DNA of 64,000 nucleotides from Thermosediminibacter oceani DSM 16646 (GCF_000144645.1 NC_014377.1:930001-994000), one strand, 5' to 3'. Counted from the first letter of the stretch, positions 35,523-44,348 are shown. Numbers and translations: made by a program. The notes: a model not told the origin generated them from the sequence alone.

Positions 35523-35717
35523 GTGGAAAATATAGGAGTAAAAGAAGTTATACTTGCAGTAGTAACTTTAAACAAAGATCAGCCGGCTTCCGGCGTCCCT
35601 GTGTTCTACGCTAGGGATGAAGCAGAAAGGGACAGGATAGCCGCACTTCTTGCCAGGATCCTTTCAGGCGTGGTTCACGACCTGGAAAACGGGTCGTATA
35701 TTATTGTAAGGCACTGA
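35523..35717 (+). CDS. Capping complex subunit for YIEGIA
   Basis: A 64-aa protein beginning with GTG 35523 behind TGAGGTGA. The VPVFYARDEAERDRIAALLARI core matches the small partner always encoded after YIEGIA. Biochemical role is unknown. It is 9 bp from the previous gene and 13 bp from the next. Confidence 0.75.
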   Translation: MENIGVKEVILAVVTLNKDQPASGVPVFYARDEAERDRIAALLARILSGVVHDLENGSYIIVRH

Positions 35718-35730
35718 TGGGGGAATGGTA

Positions 35731-36177
35731 TTGAGAATAATATATTCCTGCTATTGGGGCAGCTATCTGGCGGTGGTGGCTGCTTCCTTACATCTCGGAC
35801 TCATAGAGGAATTCGATCTTAAAAGTATACTTCAATTGCCGTTTTTCGGAAAATTACCGGAATGCGAACTTGGCAGGATATACTATATGGGGACCGATAA
35901 CATAGGCCGCAGGGTTTACATAATGGGGTCGAAAAAAGCAGGAAGAGTTGTCGAAAGGGCCCTGAAAGGTATAGCCGGCATTTATGATATGAATAGTAAT
36001 TCGGTGGTTTTTGCCGACCTCTTACCTTACGGCAACGTCTTTTATTCCATCGGATGTTTTTTAGTCCACAGGCTTAAATTAAAAACACTTGGCAACGCTT
36101 TTTTAATCTTGGGACTTAAAAAAAGTTTTCGAAGTATAAAGCGTTTCGTTGAGGAGATAAAGGAAAAATCTGAGTGA
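35731..36177 (+). CDS. DUF3189 family protein (first copy)
   Basis: A 148-aa cytosolic protein with the family opening RIIYSCYWGSYLAVVAASLHLG, resembling a phosphate-loop or oxidoreductase-like N-terminus. I choose TTG 35731, six bases after GGGGGA, which aligns its start with the paralog downstream; ATG 35725 is also in frame. Function is unknown. It has diverged from the second copy, for example SCYWGSY against CCYGSAH. Confidence 0.8.
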   Translation: MRIIYSCYWGSYLAVVAASLHLGLIEEFDLKSILQLPFFGKLPECELGRIYYMGTDNIGRRVYIMGSKKAGRVVERALKGIAGIYDMNSNSVVFADLLPYGNVFYSIGCFLVHRLKLKTLGNAFLILGLKKSFRSIKRFVEEIKEKSE

Positions 36178-36189
36178 AAAGGTGGTAAA

Positions 36190-36660
36190 ATGAAGATTTT
36201 TTACTGCTGCTACGGGAGCGCACACTCATCGGTGGTGGCCGCCGCCATACACCTCGGCATGCTTCCCTCGGACAGGTTGCCGGATGCCGAAGAATTCGAG
36301 AGGCTGCCCCGTTACGATAAAACCAGTTCCTGCGAAATAGGATATCCTTTTTTTATGGGCAAGGATGAAAAGGAAAATGAGGTTTTTATAATAGGTATGA
36401 CAAGCCAGCGAGAACTGGTCAAAAGAGCAATCGCAAGTTTTCTCGAGCATAGCGGAGTCAACACGGAGAATCTGCTTTTTATAGATACCCTCCCCTTTGT
36501 AAACTTAAAGACAAAAATTGGGGGTATTCTTTCGCGACGCTTAGGGCTTGTTTCTCTGGGCAGGCCCCTCACGATAGAGGGAATTCGGGAGAAATACTTT
36601 GATTTTGTAAAATTGGTACAAGATGTCAAAAAAAGGGCAGACACCAAAACAAAAACTTGA
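36190..36660 (+). CDS. DUF3189 family protein (second copy)
   Basis: A 156-aa paralog of the preceding gene, closer to the family consensus (KIFYCCYGSAHSSVVAAAIHLG, then YDKTSSCEIGYPFFMG). The tandem pair is likely one transcript. Function unknown; the family is largely confined to spore-forming Clostridia. Confidence 0.82.
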   Translation: MKIFYCCYGSAHSSVVAAAIHLGMLPSDRLPDAEEFERLPRYDKTSSCEIGYPFFMGKDEKENEVFIIGMTSQRELVKRAIASFLEHSGVNTENLLFIDTLPFVNLKTKIGGILSRRLGLVSLGRPLTIEGIREKYFDFVKLVQDVKKRADTKTKT

Positions 36661-36697
36661 CTTACCCGCGCATTTGGGCAATAATATTAATTGATTG

Positions 36698-36730
36698 ATA
36701 GCTGGTAATAAAAGTAGCTATTATTTTTTT
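36698..36730 (+). terminator. Weak terminator after the DUF3189 pair
   Basis: ATAGCT and AGCTAT form a 6-bp stem with a 12-nt loop, followed by TATTTTTTT. The stem is short, so read-through is possible. Confidence 0.5.
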
Positions 36731-36746
36731 AAAGGGGCAGTCGACG

Positions 36747-38069
36747 TTGAAGAGAGCTTTAATAAAGAGGGTAAAACGGGGGAGCCTAGCAGAAGAAGCC
36801 GGCCTTAAAAAAGGCGATGAAATTCTGATGATAAACGGCGAAAACTTAAAGGATATACTCGATTATAAATTTCTTTCCACCGACGAAACATTGCGTTTAC
36901 ATGTAAGGTCAAAGGAAGGCAGGATAAGGATACTGACCGTCGAAAAGGATTTTGATGAAGACCTGGGAATCGAATTCGAAAATCCGTTGATAGACGGCAT
37001 TAGGCGCTGCAAAAACCGGTGCATCTTCTGCTTCGTAGACCAGATGCCAGAGGGCCTCAGGCCTTCTCTTTACGTAAAGGATGACGATTACCGCCTGTCC
37101 ATCCTGGAAGGCACTTTTATAACGCTTACCAACCTGACTACCGAAGACCTTAACAGGATCGTTTCAATGAAGTTAAGTCCGCTATATATATCCGTCCACG
37201 CCACATCCGGAGCCGTGAGGAAATTCATGCTCAAAAACCCGGCTGCAGCTAACATAATGGAGACGTTGAAATATTTAAAAGAAAACGGTATATTTTTTCA
37301 CTGCCAGATCGTGCTGTGCCCGGGAGTAAACGATAAAGAGGTGCTTGACCGCACTTTAAATGACCTGATTTCCCTACAGCCTTCCGTTCTATCGGTAGCC
37401 GTGGTTCCTGTGGGAGTGACGAAGTACCGCGATGGCCTATACCCTCTCAGGCGATTTACCCGCGAAGAGGCAGAAGAGATTATTGACCGTGTAGAATCCT
37501 TGCAGCGTGAAAACCTGAGACGTTTCGGTACCCGCCTGGTGTTTTTGGCCGACGAATTTTACGAAATTGCAAAGAGAGATTTCCCGCCTTTTGAATCCTA
37601 TGAAGATTTTCCCCAGTGGGAAAACGGCGTGGGTATGGTGGCCTTATTAAAAAAACAACTCGAAGAGTACATTGAAAGGGTTCCGACCGAACTGCCCAAA
37701 AGTAGGCGGGTGGTGATAGCCACCGGAGTATCGGCTTTCAGGTTCCTTCAGGAGGCCTTGTTGCCTTTGCGCAAAATTAAGAACCTGGATTTTGAAATAC
37801 GTCCTATAAAAAATAACTTTTTCGGAGAATCGGTCACCGTTGCTGGACTGATAACGGGAAGAGATTTGATAGATCAGTTAAAGGACCTGGGACAGAAAGA
37901 TGCGCTGCTTTTACCAGAAGTAATGCTAAAGGACAGAAAAGTATTTCTGGACGGTTTTACCGTTCGCGATGTAGAACGAAGTCTCGGCACCTGGGTGGTT
38001 GTCGTCGGTATAGACGGAAAAGACTTTCTCGAAAAACTTACGGGAATAAATTTGGGGGTAAAACTATGA
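36747..38069 (+). CDS. DUF512 radical SAM protein with N-terminal PDZ domain
   Basis: An N-terminal PDZ-like domain (GSLAEEAGLKKGDEILMING) is followed by a radical SAM-type domain with CKNRCIFCFVDQMPEGLR supplying the CxxxCxxC cluster motif, and a C-terminal DUF512 region (GVGMVALLKKQ). The reaction is unknown. TTG 36747 is the start, behind GGGGCAG. It overlaps der by four bases, the usual neighbour in Clostridia. Confidence 0.88.
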   Translation: MKRALIKRVKRGSLAEEAGLKKGDEILMINGENLKDILDYKFLSTDETLRLHVRSKEGRIRILTVEKDFDEDLGIEFENPLIDGIRRCKNRCIFCFVDQMPEGLRPSLYVKDDDYRLSILEGTFITLTNLTTEDLNRIVSMKLSPLYISVHATSGAVRKFMLKNPAAANIMETLKYLKENGIFFHCQIVLCPGVNDKEVLDRTLNDLISLQPSVLSVAVVPVGVTKYRDGLYPLRRFTREEAEEIIDRVESLQRENLRRFGTRLVFLADEFYEIAKRDFPPFESYEDFPQWENGVGMVALLKKQLEEYIERVPTELPKSRRVVIATGVSAFRFLQEALLPLRKIKNLDFEIRPIKNNFFGESVTVAGLITGRDLIDQLKDLGQKDALLLPEVMLKDRKVFLDGFTVRDVERSLGTWVVVVGIDGKDFLEKLTGINLGVKL

Positions 38070-39376
38070 GCTTTACTGTTGCCATAGTTGGAAGGCCGAA
38101 TGTAGGAAAATCCACGTTGTTTAATCGGATTATAGGTAAAAGAATTTCCATCGTTGACGATAAGCCCGGAGTAACCCGGGATAGAATTTACGGCCAGGTG
38201 GAATGGAGGGGAAAGAAATTCACCCTCGTTGACACCGGCGGTATCGACCCTGAGGGCTCCGATGTTATGACGAGCCACATAAGGCGCCAGGTGGAATTTG
38301 CCATCGATAGTTCCGATCTCATCCTTTTCCTGCTGGATTCAAAAGAGGGGCTTTTACCCACCGATAAGGAGGTGGCTGCGCTCCTTCGAAAAAGCGGAAA
38401 GCCAATAATTCCGGTAATAAACAAAGTTGACGATTACGCTGCAAAACCCGAGCTTTACGAGTTTTATCAACTGGGACTCGGAGAACCCGTTTTTATTTCG
38501 GCAATCCACGGTTCCAACGTGGGAGATTTGCTGGACCAAATAGTGGGCTTTATCGATGAAGACGAGGGGCCTGACTACGATGAAGGCGTAATAAAGGTAG
38601 CGGTAGTGGGTAAACCAAATGTGGGAAAATCCTCACTGGTCAATGCCATTCTGGGCGAAGAGAGAGTTATAGTCAGTGACATTCCCGGTACCACCCGTGA
38701 CGCCATTGATACGCCCTTTGAGTACGAGGGGCAGAAAATGGTGCTGATAGACACCGCAGGCATGAGGCGAAAGAGTAGGGTTAAGGAAGATATAGAATTT
38801 TACAGCAATATCAGGGCGCTCGGTGCGGTGGAAAGAGCGGATATAGTGCTGGTGGTTCTGGATGCCACCCAGGAGATATCGGAACAGGATAAGAAAATAG
38901 CCGGTATAGCCCACGAAGCCGGGAAGGCCGTTATCATAGTCGTCAATAAGTGGGACCTGGTGGAAAAAGACGACAAAACTATTTACAGGTACACTGAGAA
39001 CATAAGAAAGGAATTCGCTTTCATTCAGTATGCCCCCATAGTATTCGTGTCGGCGAAAACAAAAAAGAGGGTCAACAAAGTCCTGGAACTGATACGATTT
39101 GTCATGGACCAGTACACCTTCAGGATAGAAAAAGGCGTACTCAATGAACTGGTGGAAGATGCCACCGCTATGCTGGCACCGCCCACTATAAAAGGGCGGA
39201 GATTGAAAATTTATTCTGTAGCCCAGATCGGCGTAAAGCCCCCGACTTTTGTCCTTACTGTAAACGATACCGAACTGTTGCATTTCTCTTATGTAAGGTA
39301 TTTGGAAAATAAACTGAGAGAGCGATTTGGCCTGGAAGGCACCCCTGTGGTAATCAAAGGCCGAAATAAAAAATAA
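38066..39376 (+). CDS. der: Ribosome biogenesis GTPase Der (EngA)
   Basis: Two tandem GTPase domains, each with G1 (GRPNVGKST and GKPNVGKSS), G3 (DTGG and DTAG) and G4 (NKVD and NKWD), followed by a KH-like domain; the hallmark of Der, which matures the 50S subunit. It starts at ATG 38066, overlapping the DUF512 stop. The usual neighbour plsY is missing between it and gpsA. Confidence 0.97.
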   Translation: MSFTVAIVGRPNVGKSTLFNRIIGKRISIVDDKPGVTRDRIYGQVEWRGKKFTLVDTGGIDPEGSDVMTSHIRRQVEFAIDSSDLILFLLDSKEGLLPTDKEVAALLRKSGKPIIPVINKVDDYAAKPELYEFYQLGLGEPVFISAIHGSNVGDLLDQIVGFIDEDEGPDYDEGVIKVAVVGKPNVGKSSLVNAILGEERVIVSDIPGTTRDAIDTPFEYEGQKMVLIDTAGMRRKSRVKEDIEFYSNIRALGAVERADIVLVVLDATQEISEQDKKIAGIAHEAGKAVIIVVNKWDLVEKDDKTIYRYTENIRKEFAFIQYAPIVFVSAKTKKRVNKVLELIRFVMDQYTFRIEKGVLNELVEDATAMLAPPTIKGRRLKIYSVAQIGVKPPTFVLTVNDTELLHFSYVRYLENKLRERFGLEGTPVVIKGRNKK

Positions 39377-39401
39377 GGTAATAATGAGGGGGTCATCTCC
39401 G

Positions 39402-40448
39402 ATGAAATCAGCTGTCATCGGTGCCGGTAGCTGGGGCACCGCGATCGCCCAACTTCTAGCTGATAACGGGTCAAGAGTCACCTTATGGGCGAGAAGACCC
39501 CAGCTGTCCGAAGAAATAAGGCGATGGCGCGAAAACAGATCATACCTTCCGGGGATCAGAATATCCGATAAAATTTTGGTTACTTCAGACCTGCAAGAAG
39601 CCCTTTGTGATGCTGAATTTGTTGTCATGGCGGTCCCTTCACAGTCCATGCGCTCTATTATACGAGAAGTCGGGAAATACATAAAAAGCGATAGCATCAT
39701 CGTGAGCGCTGCAAAAGGCATTGAAATAGGAACTCTCCTCAGAATGTCTCAGGTGATGAAAGAGGAACTGCCGCCGGAGCGCAGGCCGAATATAGCGGTG
39801 CTCTCCGGACCAAGCCATGCCGAAGAAGTGGCGAGGCGCCTTCCTACGGCTGTGGTTGTTGCAGCGGAAAAAAAAGAAGTAGCCGAAGGGATCCAGGACC
39901 TTTTTATGAATTCCTACTTCAGGGTTTATACAAATCCGGACATAATAGGGGTTGAAATGGGAGGGGCTCTGAAAAACATAATCGCAATATGCGCGGGCAT
40001 AGCTGAAGGGCTGGGCTTCGGTGATAATACCAGGGCGGCCCTTATCACTAGGGGTATAATAGAGATAACCCGATTGGGAGTCAAAATGGGTGCCCATCCT
40101 GCAACTTTTTCGGGTCTGTCGGGCATCGGCGATGTTATAGTGACCTGCAACAGCCTATTTAGCCGCAACAGAAGGGCGGGTATCGAGATTGGCCGAGGGA
40201 AATCCGTCACCGAGGTGATGGCATCGACTAATATGGTCATAGAAGGCATACATACCACCAAAGCTGCCTATGACCTGGCGCGGCAGCACGGAGTTGAAAT
40301 GCCCATAACCGAACAGGCCTACGACGTCCTTTACCAAGGGAAAAATCCCCTGGACGCCGTCAATGCTCTCATGAAGAGAAAAGGCAAGCACGAAATGGAA
40401 GAAGTAGTTCAGAAAGAAATAGAATGGATTGATTTAGAAACGTGGTAA
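39402..40448 (+). CDS. gpsA: NAD(P)-dependent glycerol-3-phosphate dehydrogenase GpsA
   Basis: Reduces dihydroxyacetone phosphate to sn-glycerol 3-phosphate for phospholipid synthesis. The N-terminal loop GAGSWGTAIA binds the dinucleotide, and the catalytic lysine sits in GGALKNIIA. ATG 39402 is preferred because GAGGGGG lies 9 bp before it; the upstream ATG 39384 would include that site. Length 348 aa is typical. Confidence 0.96.
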   Translation: MKSAVIGAGSWGTAIAQLLADNGSRVTLWARRPQLSEEIRRWRENRSYLPGIRISDKILVTSDLQEALCDAEFVVMAVPSQSMRSIIREVGKYIKSDSIIVSAAKGIEIGTLLRMSQVMKEELPPERRPNIAVLSGPSHAEEVARRLPTAVVVAAEKKEVAEGIQDLFMNSYFRVYTNPDIIGVEMGGALKNIIAICAGIAEGLGFGDNTRAALITRGIIEITRLGVKMGAHPATFSGLSGIGDVIVTCNSLFSRNRRAGIEIGRGKSVTEVMASTNMVIEGIHTTKAAYDLARQHGVEMPITEQAYDVLYQGKNPLDAVNALMKRKGKHEMEEVVQKEIEWIDLETW

Positions 40449-40466
40449 GTCCACGTTTTTTTATTT
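40438..40466 (+). terminator. Terminator overlapping the gpsA stop codon
   Basis: AAACGTGG and CCACGTTT form an 8-bp stem with a 5-nt loop containing the TAA stop, followed by TTTTTATTTTTTT. Confidence 0.85.
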
Positions 40467-40473
40467 TTTTAAG

Positions 40474-40501
40474 TAATATTCGGGACACGGCATCATATAT
40501 A
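40474..40501 (+). promoter_or_regulatory. SigE-type promoter of spoIVA
   Basis: TAATATT (40474-40480) fits the SigE -35 element and CATATATA (40494-40501) resembles the CATACANT -10, with a 13-bp spacer. spoIVA is SigE-dependent in Bacillus. The resulting leader of about 100 nt contains inverted repeats (CCCTTCC at 40531 with GGAAGGG at 40570). Confidence 0.5.
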
Positions 40502-40606
40502 TATTATTGAACACAAAAGTGAACAAACTACCCTTCCTCGGGGAAGAGTTCGACATATAAGTTCGGACGGGAAGGGGGGAAGGTAAGTTTACAAGGGGGG
40601 AAAACG

Positions 40607-42085
40607 ATGGAGAAATTTGATTTATTTAAGGATATTGCAGAGAGAACCGGTGGAGACATCTACATAGGCGTTGTGGGCCCCGTTAGAGCAGGCAAATCCA
40701 CTTTTGTAAAAAAGTTCATGGAACTTCTTGTTATTCCCAATATTCAGGATCCCAACGCCAGAGTCAGGGCGAAAGACGAACTTCCCCAGAGCGGAGCGGG
40801 GAGGACAATAACCACGGCGGAGCCCAAATTTATTCCCAGTCAGGCCGTTGAAATAACTTTTAAAGACAACATCAAGTTCCGGGTGCGCCTCGTCGATAAT
40901 GTGGGATTTTCTGTGAAAGGGGCGCTCGGATATGAGGACGAAAACGGCCCGAGAATGGTATCAACGCCATGGTTCGATGAAGAAATTCCTTTCCAGGAAG
41001 CCGCCGAAATAGGGACCCGCAAGGTTATAGAGGAACACTCCACCATTGGCGTTGTGGTGACTACCGACGGAACCATAACTGACATTCCTAGGGAAAACTA
41101 TGTGGATGCTGAAGAGAGGGTAGTAAACGAATTAAAAGCCATAGGCAAACCCTTTGTAATAGTTCTGAATTCTATAAATCCCTCAAGTGAAAGTACCCTT
41201 GAACTTAAAGAAGAACTAGAGTCCAAGTACGATGTACCGGTACTCCCGCTGGACTGCCAGGCCATGACCCAAAAGGACATTTACGCCCTTTTAGAGCAAA
41301 TACTCTACGAATTCCCGCTCATGGAAATCAACATTCACATACCGAAATGGGTTGAAGTTCTGGAGAAGGAACACTGGCTGAGGCAGCAATTTGAAAAAAC
41401 TGTCAAAGAGACTGTAAAAGACATACATAGGGTAAGGGACATCGAAAGGATTGTTACAGATTTAGGGGCGAGCGATTTTTTGGAAAGAGTCGAGATAAAG
41501 GAGATGAACCTCGGCACCGGCACCGCAGATTTAAACCTGGAAGCAAAGAAGGATTTGTTCTACAAGGTGCTGAGCGAACTTTCCGGCCTCACTATTGAAG
41601 GTGACCACCACCTCATGTCACTGATGAAGGATTTGACGAAGGCCAAAAAGGAATACGACAAAGTGGCAAAGGCTCTCGATGATGTGAAGAAAGTGGGATA
41701 TGGAATAGTGCCGCCTCAGCTGGACGAACTGACCCTGGAAGAGCCCGAGATCATAAGACAGGGTTCGCGGTTCGGAGTGAGGATTAGGGCTATCGCTCCT
41801 TCGATTCATATGATAAGGGCGGACATTCAGACGGAGATTTCGCCCATCATCGGAACCGAAAAACAGAGCGAAGAACTCATAAGCTATCTAATGAGTGAAT
41901 TTGAAAACGACCCCGAGAAGATATGGCAGACCAACATTTTCGGTAAATCGCTGCAAGATTTGGTAAGGGAGGGTATACAAAATAAGCTTCTGCACATGCC
42001 CGAAGCAGCTCAGAGCAAATTGCAGGAAACTTTGCAGCGTATAGTAAACGAAGGCAGCGGAAGCCTGATATGTATAATACTATAG
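40607..42085 (+). CDS. spoIVA: Stage IV sporulation protein A (spore coat ATPase)
   Basis: SpoIVA forms the basement layer of the spore coat around the forespore using ATP hydrolysis. The TRAFAC-like P-loop GPVRAGKS is at 24-31, with a middle domain and a conserved C-terminal region ending LICIIL that contacts SpoVM and the membrane. At 492 aa it has the exact family length. It is monocistronic, with its own promoter and terminator. Confidence 0.97.
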   Translation: MEKFDLFKDIAERTGGDIYIGVVGPVRAGKSTFVKKFMELLVIPNIQDPNARVRAKDELPQSGAGRTITTAEPKFIPSQAVEITFKDNIKFRVRLVDNVGFSVKGALGYEDENGPRMVSTPWFDEEIPFQEAAEIGTRKVIEEHSTIGVVVTTDGTITDIPRENYVDAEERVVNELKAIGKPFVIVLNSINPSSESTLELKEELESKYDVPVLPLDCQAMTQKDIYALLEQILYEFPLMEINIHIPKWVEVLEKEHWLRQQFEKTVKETVKDIHRVRDIERIVTDLGASDFLERVEIKEMNLGTGTADLNLEAKKDLFYKVLSELSGLTIEGDHHLMSLMKDLTKAKKEYDKVAKALDDVKKVGYGIVPPQLDELTLEEPEIIRQGSRFGVRIRAIAPSIHMIRADIQTEISPIIGTEKQSEELISYLMSEFENDPEKIWQTNIFGKSLQDLVREGIQNKLLHMPEAAQSKLQETLQRIVNEGSGSLICIIL

Positions 42086-42103
42086 CCTCCATTAGATTAC
42101 AAT

Positions 42104-42130
42104 AAAAGGACCGGTACAGCCGGCCTTTTT
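42104..42130 (+). terminator. Terminator after spoIVA
   Basis: AAAAGG-A-CCGG and CCGG-CCTTTT pair with one bulged A, followed by TTTTT. Confidence 0.85.
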
Positions 42131-42146
42131 TATTTGTGCCACAAAT

Positions 42147-42175
42147 TTGGAAAATATCCGTTCAAAAGCTATAAT
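42147..42175 (+). promoter_or_regulatory. SigA promoter of the RlmA-like gene
   Basis: TTGGAA (42147-42152) lies 17 bp before a perfect TATAAT (42170-42175), about 90 bp upstream of the start codon. Confidence 0.65.
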
Positions 42176-42264
42176 TATTTTAGGGTAGCTAAATTCCGCT
42201 AAAGAAAAAAGCATGGGTTTTTTATTACCTAAAGTATGAAAAAATCGGGGTGCTTTTTATCAAA

Positions 42265-43128
42265 ATGAACAAAAAAATGATAAGTGCAAAACTCATAAAT
42301 GAATTTGAAGAGATTTTTCAATGCCCTCTCTGTACGTCCCCTATGCGAATTGTAGCCTTTAAAAGTTTAGTTTGCTCTAACAACCATACTTTTGATATCG
42401 CAAAATACGGATATGTAAATTTGATAACTCGTCCTCTCACGACTAGATACGATAAGGAACTATTTGAATCACGTAAGATTATTGCTGAAAATGGATTTTT
42501 TGAACCGTTACACAAGATGATTAGCGAATTGATAAAAAATGAAATGCATTTAGATGAGGAAACGCTGAAAATACTGGATGCAGGATGTGGAGAAGGTTCG
42601 CATTTGGCCAGTATCAAGCATAAAATCGTTAAAGTATTGGGAGTGGGGATTGATATAGCCAAAGAAGGTATTTTGGTAGCGGCGAAAAATCATCCAAACA
42701 TTATTTGGTGCGTCGCAGATCTTGCTCACAGTCCTTTTAAGAGCAATACATTTGATGTGATCCTTAATATCCTGTCGCCGGCAAATTATAGAGAATTCCG
42801 GAGACTATTGAACGACAAAGGTATCCTCATAAAAGTGATCCCTCGAAGTGATTATCTAAAAGAATTGAGGGAAATTTTCTTTGATGAACCGCAAAAGCAA
42901 AGCTATTCCAATCAAAAGATAATTCAAAGATTTAACACCGGTTTTGAGGCTGTAGATAAGTTTCGGTTGAGTCATAACATCTCCCTAAGTAAATCACTGA
43001 TTCCACCACTCATTCGCATGACTCCTTTATCATGGTCTGCTACTGAGGAAAAGGTTCAGGCATTTTTAGAAAAGATGAGTTCAGCAGAAATAACCGTTGA
43101 TCTAGATATTTTGGTCGGGAAAAAATAA
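42265..43128 (+). CDS. RlmA-like 23S rRNA (guanine-N1) methyltransferase
   Basis: An N-terminal zinc finger (CPLC, then CSNNH) precedes an SAM-dependent methyltransferase domain with the motif I loop DAGCGEGSHL. This layout is that of RlmA(I)/RlmA(II), which methylate G745 or G748 in 23S rRNA; RlmA(II)-type enzymes influence tylosin response. The specific guanine is not decided by sequence. ATG 42265 follows GGGGTG. Its base composition is AT-richer than the upstream genes, so it may be a recent arrival next to the tRNA integration site. Confidence 0.82.
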   Translation: MNKKMISAKLINEFEEIFQCPLCTSPMRIVAFKSLVCSNNHTFDIAKYGYVNLITRPLTTRYDKELFESRKIIAENGFFEPLHKMISELIKNEMHLDEETLKILDAGCGEGSHLASIKHKIVKVLGVGIDIAKEGILVAAKNHPNIIWCVADLAHSPFKSNTFDVILNILSPANYREFRRLLNDKGILIKVIPRSDYLKELREIFFDEPQKQSYSNQKIIQRFNTGFEAVDKFRLSHNISLSKSLIPPLIRMTPLSWSATEEKVQAFLEKMSSAEITVDLDILVGKK

Positions 43129-43148
43129 AAAAATTTATTTTACAGGGG

Positions 43149-43177
43149 TTGCAAATATCCGTATTATGTCTTATAAT
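43149..43177 (+). promoter_or_regulatory. SigA promoter of tRNA-Pro(GGG)
   Basis: TTGCAA (43149-43154) and TATAAT (43172-43177) with a 17-bp spacer, 23 bp before the tRNA 5' end. Confidence 0.82.
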
Positions 43178-43200
43178 AATTAATGTCAAATGAACAGCGT

Positions 43201-43277
43201 CTGGGTGTGGCGCAGCTTGGTAGCGCGCTAGAATGGGGTTCTAGAGGTCGGGGGTTCAAGTCCCCCCACTCAGACCA
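43201..43277 (+). tRNA. tRNA-Pro(GGG), intact at the left end of the integrated element
   Basis: A full cloverleaf: acceptor CTGGGTG with CACTCAG (one G-U), D-stem GCGC, anticodon stem CTAGA/TCTAG with loop ATGGGGT, T-stem GGGGG/CCCCC with TTCAAGT, encoded CCA. The anticodon is GGG, reading CCC and CCU. Its 3' 45 bases (43233-43277) are the attachment core; integration restored a complete tRNA, and a copy of the core lies at 60479. Confidence 0.97.
43233..43277 (+). repeat. attL core, 45-bp direct repeat
   Basis: From the anticodon loop (ATGGGG) to the CCA end, this 45-bp stretch is identical to 60479-60523. The bases on both sides differ (A against C before, AAAA against TTTG after), which fixes the repeat limits. 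Confidence 0.95.
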
Positions 43278-43363
43278 AAACCAATAAAATCAAGGCTTTG
43301 AAGGCAATAATAGGACAACGAAAATAAAGTAGGTTTTTAAAACCTATCAGGCAGAACGGTAAG

Positions 43364-43420
43364 CCACTTGCTTTCGGTTGTGTAAAAGACAATCGAAGGC
43401 AGGTGGTTTTTATTTTATTT
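43364..43420 (+). terminator. Long hairpin with T-run overlapping the integrase 5' end
   Basis: The 18-nt arms 43364-43381 and 43389-43406 pair with a few G-U wobbles across a 7-nt loop and are followed by TTTTTATTTTATTT. It has terminator form and covers the only candidate ribosome site (AGGTGG) and GTG of the integrase frame. The rest of 43278-43363 holds a short palindrome (43330-43346, TAGGTTTT/AAAACCTA) and no gene. Confidence 0.7.
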
Positions 43421-44335
43421 AAATTCGCTATTCAGGATTTTCTTGACGATCGCAAATTTAAAAACTTATCACCAGAGACTTTGAAAGGTTACGAAATTAC
43501 GCTAAAAGAATTCCACAATTACTGCACCGACAATAACCTAATAGACACTTCGGATATTACACCTAGAGTTATAAAAAATTACCTCATCCACTGCCAAAAT
43601 GAGCGAAGCAATAATCCAGTAACACTAAATCACAAAATACGCAATCTGAAAATTTTCTTTAACTACCTAGAAGAAATCGAAATATACGATGAAAAAAACA
43701 ATCCAGCGAAGCCAATTCCTTATTTAAAAGAGGATGTAAAAATTGAAGTATTTACCGACTATCAAATCAGGCAAATGCTTACCTATTACCGAAGGCTTAA
43801 AACCAGAGATAAAGCGTTTTGGGCTTATAGAGATTATACCATCATTGTAACACTATTAGGCACAGGCATAAGACTTGGCGAACTTGTAAACCTTCAATGG
43901 CGACACATAGATTTTGTAAATCAAGTAATGACAATTTTTGGGAAAAAACGTATCCAAAGAAGTATTCCGCTAACCGAAAAATTAGTGAAAGAATTAGCGG
44001 AGTTTAAGGTATTTTGTGAGCGATATTTTGGTAAATTGAACGATTATGTTTTTGTCAATAGCAAAAATGAACCAATGACTGCGGATGCAGTTAAGTGTAT
44101 GTTTAAGAGGTTAAAAGAGATAATGAATTTTCGAGACGTTCGGCTTTCCGCACATACATTTAGGCACACATTCGCTCACCGCTTCCTAATGAATGGCGGG
44201 GATGTGTTTTCGCTACAAAAAATTTTAGGGCACAGCAAGATAGAGATGACTATGCGTTACGTTGCTTTATGGGGGACGGCCTTAAAAGAGCAAAACGAGA
44301 AATATAATCCCCTCAGTAAATTGGATTTTGTGTAA
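43403..44335 (+). CDS. int: Tyrosine-family site-specific integrase
   Basis: Integrates and excises the element at tRNA-Pro. An N-terminal SAM-like core-binding domain (about 10-100) is followed by the catalytic domain with R157 (GTGIRLGEL), H251 and R254 (HTFRH), H277 (LGHSKI) and nucleophile Y286 (MRYVAL). All key residues are present. The start is unclear: GTG 43403 lies inside the right arm of a terminator-like hairpin with poor spacing, and the codon 5 bp past AGGTGG is ATT 43412. It overlaps the next frame's upstream extension only. Confidence 0.92.
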   Translation: MVFILFKFAIQDFLDDRKFKNLSPETLKGYEITLKEFHNYCTDNNLIDTSDITPRVIKNYLIHCQNERSNNPVTLNHKIRNLKIFFNYLEEIEIYDEKNNPAKPIPYLKEDVKIEVFTDYQIRQMLTYYRRLKTRDKAFWAYRDYTIIVTLLGTGIRLGELVNLQWRHIDFVNQVMTIFGKKRIQRSIPLTEKLVKELAEFKVFCERYFGKLNDYVFVNSKNEPMTADAVKCMFKRLKEIMNFRDVRLSAHTFRHTFAHRFLMNGGDVFSLQKILGHSKIEMTMRYVALWGTALKEQNEKYNPLSKLDFV

Positions 44336-44348
44336 GGGAGCAAGGAAA

